Origin: Planctomycetaceae bacterium
Lineage (GTDB): Bacteria > Planctomycetota > Planctomycetia > Pirellulales > Thermoguttaceae
Length of the DNA: 5,164 nucleotides
Direction: 5' to 3'
Assembly (NCBI GenBank): GCA_003509805.1
Contig: DOMV01000123.1
Span: 1 to 5,164, forward strand
Every line of letters starts with the position of its first letter. Position 1 is the stretch's first letter. The notes beneath the pieces are model-generated. The model had not been told where the DNA came from. It saw only the letters and a list, made by a program, of their open reading frames with translations, and did not search any database. The translations under genes and the position numbers were made by a program. This document shows, one piece after another, positions 1 through 5,164 of this stretch.

Positions 1-2
1 TC

Positions 3-2867
3 ACCTACAAATCGGGGGCGACCGCCGAGGATATCCAGAAACTGATGAACGACGTGTCCGGCGTCCAGGCTTCGCTCGCCGGCGGCGTCAAGGGCACCGA
101 TGTCATTCTCGACGTCCCGGCCGGGCCGACCCATGTCGACGGCGGAATTCCCATGGCCAGCAAGTACGTCGCCAACGCGACGGCCAACGACGTCGCCAAC
201 CTTATCAAGGAAAAACTGGGTGACCGGTTCGACGTCGCCCTGAAGACGGGCGATACCGGAGACGGCAGGATGACCTACATGGACGCCAGCGTTTCCCACG
301 GCAGCGTCAACATGGACAACGCCATTCGGTTCACCGGCATGGACGACGGCCCGGTCGTTCGCTTGAGCACGATGAACGAGGACGGGACCCCGATCCTCAA
401 CCAGCAGCTCGGCGTCACGCTGATCAACCCGACCGAAACCGACATCCGGAACGGCCTCACGGTCCCGGTCCTTCAAATCAACCTGGCGACGGATGCGAGC
501 GGCAACTCGATCACGACCGCCCAGGATATCGTCGACCTGTTCAATTCGTTGACTCCGGAGCAGACCGGCGGCGTCAGCGCGTCGTTGATTCTCCCGGACG
601 GCGTCGATCCGAACGGCCGGACCTGGGTCGTCGACGAGTGCGACAACGTATCCGTCCTGACCGACTGCAACGCCGTTTACGGACAGGGCATCGTCCAGCC
701 GACCGGAGTTGCCGGGACCTGCGAAATCACGGAAAACGACCTCGTCCTGCTCGGCAACAACCAGATGATGTACGACACGAACGCGATCGGCCGGATCCCG
801 AACGCCGCCCCGACGGTTCACACAGGCAATTCCGTTGCGGGAACTGGTACGGGGGAAACCGTAAACGGTTTGGCACTCAGCATCTCTACGGCCGGCGGCG
901 CTGATGATACGAACGGCGGCTCTATTCTTAACGGGGTGACCATCGTACTCAAAACGAGTGCCGATGACAACAGTACCGGTTCATTTGACAGCAAAACCGG
1001 TACATTGACAGTCGAAGTGGCAAACGACGCGGACATCAGTGCCGCCAACGCGCTCGGTACGGTGCTTGCCACTGTGATCAGTGCCAATACGAACGCGATT
1101 TTCAACCAAATCAAAGCCTATAATGGTTCTGCCGCAACCGCTATCGGGACGATTACTAATAACGCGCTCGCAGGGGCGACGACACCGGATATTGTGTTTG
1201 GGCCTGCCGGAAGTGAAGGGGTTGCCGTTACAATGAGTGGAGGGGCCACCAAAGGCGATGTCATTGAAACGCAGGCCAAGGTGACGCTACGGACGGATGC
1301 GACGACCGCCGCCGACGGAACCGCGACCAAGAGTATCGCCTTGTCCACGGACAAAATGACTTCGGCGCTCAACGGTGTCGGTTTCCGCTTCACGACGGAC
1401 TCCTCGCAGGCCGGATTCAACAAGGAGGACGGTTTCCTGACCGTTTACCTTAATCCGGCCACGCAGGCCCTTGCCGCCGGAAGCGCCGATTTCCAACGGG
1501 AAGTCAACGAAGCCATCAACGGCGCCGTGCACGACAACTGGGAAGGGATTCGCGAGTATACCAAGACGACCGACACGGGGGCGACCGTCAGTATGACGAT
1601 CGGCACCGCCGTGGGATTGACGGATTTGCTCGGACTGGGTACGAACGACTTCAACACGCTCCGGTTCGCTTCCTCCACCGAAGCGGGGCCGACTCCCGGA
1701 GCCGTATTCACCCAGACGCGCGGCGTCAGCGTCAGTGATCCGGCGCTCCTGATCGAAGCGATCAAGACGGGACCGGAAATGGCCGGGACAAAAATCGCCC
1801 TGATCCAGGATGACACGCTCCCGGCGAGCTCGACGACGGCTGCCCATGTCGCGGTCGAGTACGACGAGACAACCGGGACGTTGACGATCCGGGCCAACGG
1901 TTCGGCGCTCCAAAGCGGGACGGACGGCGGGATCAACGCCCAACTGTTGGCGGACGCCTTGAACAACAACGACGTGTTCAAGCAGCATTTCACCGCGACG
2001 GCGCCGTCGAACAACACGCTCGGGTCCGCCGCGACGACCACGGCCGTCGTCAACTTCGGCAGCGATACGAAACCGAAGGCGACGATGAGCGGCGGTTACG
2101 GGATCAAGACCGACGACAACCTGATCAACCCGCGCACCGGGACGTCGAGCGGCCTGACGATGACCGGGAACGTCGACGACAATCAGCGTCTGGTTCTCGA
2201 AGCGACCGAAACCGGGAGCAAGAATTTCGTCAAGGTCTATGTCGCCCAAGGATCGTTCAACACCTACTGCCCGCTCGGGCTGCGGATGAACGAACTGGCC
2301 GGGACCGACGTCGTCGCGACGATCAACGGGATGAAAGCGACCGCTTCCGGGAACAACGTCTCGATCAACAACGCCGACCTGGCGATGTCGATGACGGTCG
2401 GGAATGAAGTCGGTGAATCGAACTTCAATATCACCGGCGGCGGCTCGACCTTCCAGCTCGGTCCGGACGTGGTTTCGACGCAGCAGATTCGAATCGCGCT
2501 GCCGAACGTGACCTCGACCCACCTCGGCGGTACCAGCGGTATGCTGTTCCAGCTCCGTAGCGGCATGGACGCGGCCCTGAACACGGACACCAAACTGGCC
2601 GACAGGATCGTCGGCGAAGCGATTGACGCCGTGACCACGGCACGCGGCCGGCTCGGAGCGATCCAGCGCAGTACGCTCGATCCGAACGTCCTTGCCCTCC
2701 AGGACAACCTGGAAGCGTTGAGCGAGGCCGAAGCGATGCTGACGAACGCGGACTTCGCGGAAGAGGCTTCGAACATGGCCCGGTACCAGATCTTGGTGCA
2801 GGCCGGTGCGAACGTGCTCGCCCAGGCGAACCAGTTGCCGCAGTACGCCGCCATGCTCGTCGGGTAA
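3..2867 (+). CDS. Giant flagellin, C-terminal 954 residues (5'-partial)
   Basis: Structural protein of the flagellar filament, exported by the flagellar type III system and polymerised outside the cell. The frame is open to the left edge (first full codon at base 3) and the conserved N-terminal D0/D1 helix is not in the window; the ATG at 45 is an internal Met with no clear Shine-Dalgarno sequence, so the true start lies upstream. The last 80-90 codons (about 2600-2864) match the flagellin C-terminal domain: ARGRLGAIQ, then EALSEAEAMLTNADFAEEAS, then QILVQAGANVLAQANQLPQ. The preceding 850 or so residues are rich in Thr, Gly, Ala, Asn and Asp and form divergent beta-type modules, as expected for the variable surface domains D2/D3. 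At more than 954 residues it is about twice the length of common flagellins. Odd points: four cysteines, and one module of different base composition. Hairpins follow the TAA stop. The flagellin identity is firm; gene symbol and exact paralogue cannot be assigned. Confidence 0.93.
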   Translation, partial: TYKSGATAEDIQKLMNDVSGVQASLAGGVKGTDVILDVPAGPTHVDGGIPMASKYVANATANDVANLIKEKLGDRFDVALKTGDTGDGRMTYMDASVSHGSVNMDNAIRFTGMDDGPVVRLSTMNEDGTPILNQQLGVTLINPTETDIRNGLTVPVLQINLATDASGNSITTAQDIVDLFNSLTPEQTGGVSASLILPDGVDPNGRTWVVDECDNVSVLTDCNAVYGQGIVQPTGVAGTCEITENDLVLLGNNQMMYDTNAIGRIPNAAPTVHTGNSVAGTGTGETVNGLALSISTAGGADDTNGGSILNGVTIVLKTSADDNSTGSFDSKTGTLTVEVANDADISAANALGTVLATVISANTNAIFNQIKAYNGSAATAIGTITNNALAGATTPDIVFGPAGSEGVAVTMSGGATKGDVIETQAKVTLRTDATTAADGTATKSIALSTDKMTSALNGVGFRFTTDSSQAGFNKEDGFLTVYLNPATQALAAGSADFQREVNEAINGAVHDNWEGIREYTKTTDTGATVSMTIGTAVGLTDLLGLGTNDFNTLRFASSTEAGPTPGAVFTQTRGVSVSDPALLIEAIKTGPEMAGTKIALIQDDTLPASSTTAAHVAVEYDETTGTLTIRANGSALQSGTDGGINAQLLADALNNNDVFKQHFTATAPSNNTLGSAATTTAVVNFGSDTKPKATMSGGYGIKTDDNLINPRTGTSSGLTMTGNVDDNQRLVLEATETGSKNFVKVYVAQGSFNTYCPLGLRMNELAGTDVVATINGMKATASGNNVSINNADLAMSMTVGNEVGESNFNITGGGSTFQLGPDVVSTQQIRIALPNVTSTHLGGTSGMLFQLRSGMDAALNTDTKLADRIVGEAIDAVTTARGRLGAIQRSTLDPNVLALQDNLEALSEAEAMLTNADFAEEASNMARYQILVQAGANVLAQANQLPQYAAMLVG
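820..1265 (+). other. Compositionally distinct module within the flagellin gene
   Basis: The reading frame continues unbroken, but base and codon use change. Hand counting gives about 52% GC for 901-1200, against about 60-65% in sampled lines either side (181-300 and 2041-2160). In-frame AGT serine codons appear six times (957, 972, 1038, 1080, 1212, 1236), while the flanks mostly use AGC or TCG. Codons such as AAT, CTT, GTT, GCA and ATT also become common. The change falls within one repeat module of the surface-exposed region. Edges are approximate, to within about 30 bases. The likely reading is a domain exchanged by recombination with a different flagellin; relaxed codon selection is an alternative. 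Confidence 0.55.
960..2100 (+). repeat. Divergent tandem modules in the flagellin variable domain
   Basis: Inside the flagellin, a module of roughly 100-150 codons seems to recur. The clearest pair shares SKTGTLTVEV (codons from 990) with ETTGTLTIRA (from 1866), and then VTMSGGATKGD (from 1227) with ATMSGGYGIKTD (from 2079). The distance between the two landmarks is similar in both (237 and 213 bases). A third copy is suggested by EDGFLTVYLN (from about 1425), and weaker relatives occur near 90-300 and 460-600 (VLQINLATDASGN followed by a helix-like TAQDIVDLFNSL). The order 'beta strand, GTLTV, helix with AxxLAxAL/N, FxxxxxA, GG' resembles the general plan of flagellin hook IN motifs, but I cannot confirm that family by eye. 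Similarity is at protein level only; the DNA copies have diverged. Confidence 0.5.
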
Positions 2868-2894
2868 GGCGTCGTCACCATTCGATCGGGCCGT

Positions 2895-2914
2895 CCGGGA
2901 ACGCGAATTCCCGG
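2895..2914 (+). terminator. Hairpin just after the flagellin stop
   Basis: A perfect 7-bp stem, ccgggaa (2895-2901) with ttcccgg (2908-2914), encloses the 6-base loop cgcgaa, beginning 28 bases after the TAA stop. A modest pyrimidine run (ccctttcctt, 2926-2935) follows, but there is no clean U-tract, so intrinsic termination is plausible rather than certain. It may instead act as a 3'-end stabilising structure for the flagellin mRNA. Confidence 0.45.
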
Positions 2915-2957
2915 CTCGTGAGGGACCCTTTCCTTACGATCGCGGTCCTGATTTGAT

Positions 2958-2978
2958 CGTCGCGATTTTATCGCGGCG
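2958..2978. terminator. Second intergenic hairpin
   Basis: The core cgcgat (2961-2966) pairs with atcgcg (2970-2975) around a 3-base ttt loop. It extends outward by one wobble pair and two G-C pairs to 2958 and 2978, making about 9 bp. It lies midway between the convergent flagellin and porin genes and, being palindromic, could form in either transcript. No U-tract adjoins it. Confidence 0.35.
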
Positions 2979-2987
2979 CACGAAACG

Positions 2988-3022
2988 GCCCGGTCCCCGC
3001 GCGAAAACGCGGAGGGCCGGGC
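2988..3022. terminator. Strong bidirectional hairpin between convergent genes
   Basis: The left arm 2988-3001 (gcccggtccccgcg) pairs with the right arm 3008-3022 (cgcggagggccgggc) around the loop cgaaaa. This gives about 14 pairs: 6 outer, a U-G wobble with two C-G pairs, 5 inner, and one bulged A at 3013. It is the most stable structure in the gap and is followed on the plus strand by gtttgtggttgt, only a weak U-rich tail. It sits 53 bases beyond the porin stop, so it most likely ends porin transcription and insulates the two convergent genes. Confidence 0.5.
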
Positions 3023-3043
3023 GTTTGTGGTTGTACCATTCCT

Positions 3044-3065
3044 GTGATTATACCGTGATTATGCC
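3044..3065. repeat. 11-bp tandem duplication downstream of the porin
   Basis: Two adjacent copies of gtgattatRcc (3044-3054 and 3055-3065) differ only at the R position (a versus g). They lie directly beyond the porin stop codon, between it and the strong hairpin. This looks like a small slippage duplication; no function is evident. Confidence 0.6.
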
Positions 3066-3074
3066 GTTTCAGGA

Positions 3075-4334
3075 TCAGAACTTGACGACGACGGAGACGC
3101 CGCCGGAGAGCTGGCTGTCCCGCGGATCGCCGTAGCCGCTCTTGGTCAGGTTGAACGGAGCCGTGTTGTCGAAGACGTCGTAGCGAAGTTCCGGGCGAAC
3201 CATGATCCGTTTGGTCGGCTTCCAGTTCGCGCCGAGTGTGAACGCGAGCGCGTCGTCGTCGCCGGAGACAAAGCGATAGCCGCCGTTGTAACCGTGCATC
3301 CAGTCAAACCGGGCGCCGATGGTCCACTTCTTGTTCAGTTCGTAGAAGAACTCGTTGTTGACGCCGTAGGAACCGTCATTATTACCGGTGAGGTAGTCGT
3401 TCGTCTCGTTCCGCAGGGTCCACTCGAAAACGTACTTGAAGCGTTTGGTCATTTGGAAATCGGCGACGAACGATTGGACGAAGTAATCGCGAACAGCGTC
3501 CGCGTAGACGGGATGATCCGCCTCGTACTCCTGCGTCCCGAGCAGGACGGTGTAGCGGAGGTTGAGCCGTTTGCCGGCCTTCCATTCAATTCCGCCGTAG
3601 AAGGCGTGGTCGTCTCCTTTTTCGAACGTCTTGTTTTCGCCGCAGACCCAACCGCCGAACACGGAAAGCTTCTTGCTCACGTCCCAGGTCGCGACCGCCC
3701 CGGTGAGGGTATGCGGCATCGAGGCGAAGGAATAGGACGTCGAATAGAAGAAGCGTTCGCTCGACATGGGCGAGTCGTATTCCATGTGCGCAAGGAATTT
3801 ACCGACCTTCAGGCTCACGTTGTCGTACCCGACTTCGCCGTACAACTGCGGCAACGCGAGGTAATAATCACCGCTTCCCCAACGATCGTTTGCGTTTTCG
3901 TAACCGAATTCGAGGTTTTCCGACTGGAAGTAGATGGCATCGGTCCCGAAGACCGCATCCGCGCGACCACCGACGCTGAAACCGCGTTTACTGAGTTTCT
4001 TCTGCCCGTAGAGCCAGAGTTGGTTTACCTGGAAATCGCTTTGGCGGACGTTTTGAAGCAGCGTGGTATTGCCGGAAACCGGATTGAGTTGCCCGGCATT
4101 ATACACGTTTTCCTGGCCGTACTCGTTGCTGTAAATTCCGGCGTCGATCCAGCCGCCAAAGTCCCAAAGCGACTCGGAACCGCAACCCACCGATCCGCAC
4201 GGGTCGCAGGTGATCTGGGTGCATGGCGTGCATGCGTCAAACGCGCTCGTGTAAGCCTCGGCTTGCCCGGCAACCATTGGAGTCACCATTGCGGCAATAG
4301 CGAGAACCGCACTCTTCCATAGACTCTTTTTCAT
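3075..4334 (-). CDS. BBP2/OmpL-like outer-membrane beta-barrel porin
   Basis: A complete 419-residue protein, probably a diffusion channel in the outer membrane. The ATG at 4334 is chosen over the in-frame ATG at 4463 because it has a good Shine-Dalgarno sequence and begins a Sec signal peptide: MKKSLWK, a hydrophobic stretch to about residue 23, and an A-E-A cleavage site at residue 27. After it come cysteines 35, 38, 43, 46 and 51 (CxxC-x4-CxxC-x4-C). The barrel starts at about residue 57 (FGGWIDAGIYSNEYG), continues through NQLWLYGQKKL, GGRADAVFGTDA, LALPQLYGEVGYDNVSLKVG, FFYSTSYSF and HTLTGAVATW, and then alternating amphipathic strands with Asp/Asn-rich turns. It ends in VSVVVKF, the terminal Phe typical of substrates of the BAM assembly machine. 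The pattern fits 'putative beta-barrel porin-2' (PF07642) proteins, which I recall as frequent in planctomycetes. Substrate is unknown. It converges on the flagellin gene and probably has its own promoter. Confidence 0.88.
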   Translation of the reverse strand: MKKSLWKSAVLAIAAMVTPMVAGQAEAYTSAFDACTPCTQITCDPCGSVGCGSESLWDFGGWIDAGIYSNEYGQENVYNAGQLNPVSGNTTLLQNVRQSDFQVNQLWLYGQKKLSKRGFSVGGRADAVFGTDAIYFQSENLEFGYENANDRWGSGDYYLALPQLYGEVGYDNVSLKVGKFLAHMEYDSPMSSERFFYSTSYSFASMPHTLTGAVATWDVSKKLSVFGGWVCGENKTFEKGDDHAFYGGIEWKAGKRLNLRYTVLLGTQEYEADHPVYADAVRDYFVQSFVADFQMTKRFKYVFEWTLRNETNDYLTGNNDGSYGVNNEFFYELNKKWTIGARFDWMHGYNGGYRFVSGDDDALAFTLGANWKPTKRIMVRPELRYDVFDNTAPFNLTKSGYGDPRDSQLSGGVSVVVKF

Positions 4335-4339
4335 GTTTT

Positions 4340-4346
4340 CTCCCCT
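4340..4346 (-). promoter_or_regulatory. Ribosome binding site of the porin
   Basis: On the minus strand the sequence AGGGGAG is followed by AAAAC and then the ATG at 4334, a 5-base spacing. This strong purine-rich site decides the start at 4334 and argues against the in-frame ATG at 4463. Confidence 0.8.
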
Positions 4347-4415
4347 TTTTTGCTGACTGAAACTTGATTCAAAACGTCCTTGTTCATCACAAGACGCTCT
4401 TTTGGGCTCATCCTG

Positions 4416-4439
4416 CGGCCAAGACACTTCTCGTGGCCG
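4416..4439 (-). other. Possible hairpin in the porin leader
   Basis: cggcca (4416-4421) is complementary to tggccg (4434-4439), a 6-bp stem with a 12-base loop in which a further aga/tct pairing (4422-4424 with 4429-4431) is possible. It lies about 80-105 bases before the porin ATG and would be in the mRNA leader if transcription starts near 4504. I recognise no riboswitch class. Confidence 0.25.
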
Positions 4440-4510
4440 GGACACTCGCATCGCCGGGAACACATCGTCCCCTATGGCCGACAGGTGAGAGAGCCCCCCT
4501 GTTAGTCCAA

Positions 4511-4540
4511 TTTATCGTGAAGAAAAACCGCGAACAACAA
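4511..4540 (-). promoter_or_regulatory. Weak candidate promoter for the porin
   Basis: On the minus strand TTGTTG (4540-4535) and GATAAA (4516-4511) are separated by 18 bases, a partial match to sigma-70 -35 and -10 elements (3/6 and 4/6). They fall in the most AT-rich part of the gap. Use of this site would give a leader of about 170 bases. Planctomycete promoters are poorly conserved, so this is only a suggestion. Confidence 0.22.
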
Positions 4541-4605
4541 GAATATCCGCCGCTGCTCTATGACCGATGTATTCCGACATCTTTTGCCAAACATCAAACT
4601 TTGAC

Positions 4606-4657
4606 TGATCGGCAATGTATCGTTGATCGGCAATGTATCGTTGAGCGACAAATCGAG
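4606..4657. repeat. 18-bp direct repeats upstream of the porin
   Basis: Two perfect head-to-tail copies of tgatcggcaatgtatcgt occupy 4606-4623 and 4624-4641. A degraded third copy (tgagcgacaa-atcg) follows at 4642-4657, and a related element (tgaccgatgtattccg) lies at 4561-4576. A 9-bp inverted repeat, tgaccgatg (4561-4569) and catcggtca (4664-4672), brackets the cluster; its right arm overlaps the stop codon of the neighbouring gene. The cluster lies about 270-325 bases upstream of the porin ATG and 65-120 bases upstream of the candidate -35 box, a reasonable place for binding sites of a regulator, though slippage duplication is an alternative. Confidence 0.7.
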
Positions 4658-4669
4658 CCGGTTCATCGG

Positions 4670-5164
4670 TCAGGGGGTTCCGGCAACCCAAAGACGGACC
4701 CGGCGAAGAGGGATCGATATAACTTCATTGGTGTCAACGAGTTGAAATCGAATAATTCCTTTTCGTGCCGATAGGAAACGACCGTATAGCCGGTCGCCGT
4801 TGTTGAGGAGCATAGACTCATGAAAATCGGCCTTGTCTTTAAATCCCTCATCGTCTTCATAATCCGATTTTTCGGATTTGCCGAGACAATCAACCCATTT
4901 CATCGCGAGATCCGGATCGACAGGCGGAAAAAAAAGGACGGCCACCACTTTTGAACGATCGAAAGACAAATTTTCCCGGGCGTTTTTCCGCAGAACGATT
5001 TGCCCGGCATCGGCGGCGATCAGTTTTCCCGGGACGATTTTCGGGATGTTGTCTCCATCGGAAACGGTCAGCACCCAATGGTGAAGCGGACTGAGGGGAA
5101 GCGCGCCGGGGTGAGGCGCGCCGGGAGACGGCGGCGCGACCGGCGATGGAGGACCAACCTGCAA
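4670..5164 (-). CDS. Unrecognised protein with duplicated GD-motif modules (5'-partial)
   Basis: The C-terminal 165 codons (164 residues and TGA) of a gene whose start lies beyond the right edge; the TTG at the edge gives no evidence of being a start. The function is not recognised. The visible part begins with a proline-rich segment (PPSPVAPPSPGAPHPG, residues 5-20), probably a flexible linker. Two similar beta-rich modules follow. Module 1 (about 31-78) reads VLTVSDGDNI, PGKLIAADAGQIVLR, LSFDRSKVVAVLF. Module 2 (about 117-160) reads SMLLNNGDRLYGRFLSA, KGIIRFQL, ISIPLRRVRLWV. Both share 'hydrophobic, x-GD, G-(K/R)-ϕ, G-x-ϕ-x-ϕ, then a basic strand ending in V'. An acidic, charged linker (EKSDYEDDEGFKD) separates them. 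There is a single Cys at 93 and no membrane segment in this part. I recall similar GD-repeat segments in planctomycete hypothetical, probably exported, proteins, but that is impression and not a search result. It is co-oriented with the porin, 335 bp upstream of it. Confidence 0.7.
   Translation of the reverse strand: MQVGPPSPVAPPSPGAPHPGALPLSPLHHWVLTVSDGDNIPKIVPGKLIAADAGQIVLRKNARENLSFDRSKVVAVLFFPPVDPDLAMKWVDCLGKSEKSDYEDDEGFKDKADFHESMLLNNGDRLYGRFLSARKGIIRFQLVDTNEVISIPLRRVRLWVAGTP
5101..5140. repeat. GC-rich 15-bp period in the proline-rich linker
   Basis: gcgcgccggg occurs at 5101-5110 and again at 5116-5125, with a degenerate third unit near 5131. On the minus strand this encodes the Pro/Ala/Gly-rich linker (PSP- and PGA-like units) of the partial gene. 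It looks like an in-frame short tandem expansion and could vary in length between strains. Confidence 0.5.

Larger units (their letters stand above)
4335..4669. other. 335-bp regulatory-looking gap upstream of the porin
   Basis: No credible gene is seen here. Reading in the porin direction it holds the stop of the upstream gene, a cluster of 18-bp direct repeats (4606-4657), a comparatively AT-rich stretch (about 4500-4550) with a weak promoter candidate, a possible leader hairpin (4416-4439) and the porin ribosome binding site. The gap is long for an operon junction, so separate transcription of the porin is likely. Confidence 0.6.

Noticed and set aside
45..47. ATG at 45 as the flagellin start
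   Set aside because: The frame stays open and protein-like upstream to base 3, no ribosome binding site precedes it, and a flagellin must begin with its N-terminal helical domain, which is missing here.
820..1265. Compositional island as an inserted mobile element
   Set aside because: The frame is uninterrupted, there are no terminal inverted repeats or target duplications, and the translation is a flagellin-like surface module; domain exchange fits better.
1287..2522. 411-codon open frame on the minus strand across the flagellin
   Set aside because: The product is Arg/Gly/Val-rich with no recognisable domain, and it is fully antisense to a clear flagellin; long antisense frames are expected in GC-rich genes.
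3294..4322. 342-codon open frame on the plus strand across the porin
   Set aside because: It is fully antisense to a porin with signal peptide, Shine-Dalgarno site and barrel motifs; its own translation shows no domain and no plausible start context.
4335..4463. Upstream in-frame start (4463) extending the porin by 43 residues
   Set aside because: The extension is charged and would bury the signal peptide, whereas the ATG at 4334 has a strong Shine-Dalgarno site and gives a normal Sec signal.
4561..4672. Repeat cluster as a CRISPR array or plasmid-type iteron origin
   Set aside because: Only two perfect 18-bp units without spacers, no cas or replication gene nearby, so neither call is supported.
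4364..4774. 136-codon open frame on the plus strand in the gap upstream of the porin
   Set aside because: It spans the regulatory region, contains the translated 18-bp repeats (RQCIV twice) and runs antisense into the partial gene; no ribosome binding site and low protein-like character.

Overview
The window looks like chromosomal DNA of a Gram-negative (diderm), flagellated bacterium with moderately high GC. The best guess is a planctomycete or a relative in the PVC group. This rests on three things: a very large flagellin, a BBP2/OmpL-type beta-barrel porin with a cysteine-rich start, and a third protein with duplicated 'GDRL-x-G' beta modules of a kind I associate with planctomycete hypothetical proteins. 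The taxonomic call is inference from protein style and was not tested by a search.

Layout. (1) Bases 3-2867, plus strand: the C-terminal 954 residues of a giant flagellin. Its start lies left of the window, so the conserved N-terminal D0/D1 helix is not visible. Most of what is seen is the surface-exposed variable region, made of several divergent beta-rich modules, followed by a clear flagellin C-terminal domain. One module (about 820-1265) has visibly lower GC and different codon use from the rest of the gene. (2) Bases 2868-3074: a convergent intergenic region with three GC-rich hairpins, likely shared transcription termination, and a short 11-bp tandem duplication. (3) Bases 3075-4334, minus strand: a complete 419-residue outer-membrane porin with a Sec signal peptide, a CxxC-x4-CxxC-x4-C cluster just after the cleavage site and a terminal phenylalanine. 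(4) Bases 4335-4669: a 335-bp upstream region with a strong ribosome binding site, a weak promoter candidate, a possible leader hairpin, and a cluster of 18-bp direct repeats enclosed by a 9-bp inverted repeat. (5) Bases 4670-5164, minus strand: the C-terminal part of an unrecognised protein with a proline-rich segment and two similar beta modules; its start lies right of the window.

The flagellin and the porin are both cell-surface proteins but converge and need not be functionally linked. The porin and the partial gene share a strand but are separated by 335 bp with their own regulatory-looking sequence, so the porin is probably transcribed from its own promoter. I see no mobile element, CRISPR array, RNA gene or defence system. 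The most interesting signals are the mosaic module inside the flagellin, the cysteine cluster of the porin and the repeat cluster upstream of the porin.
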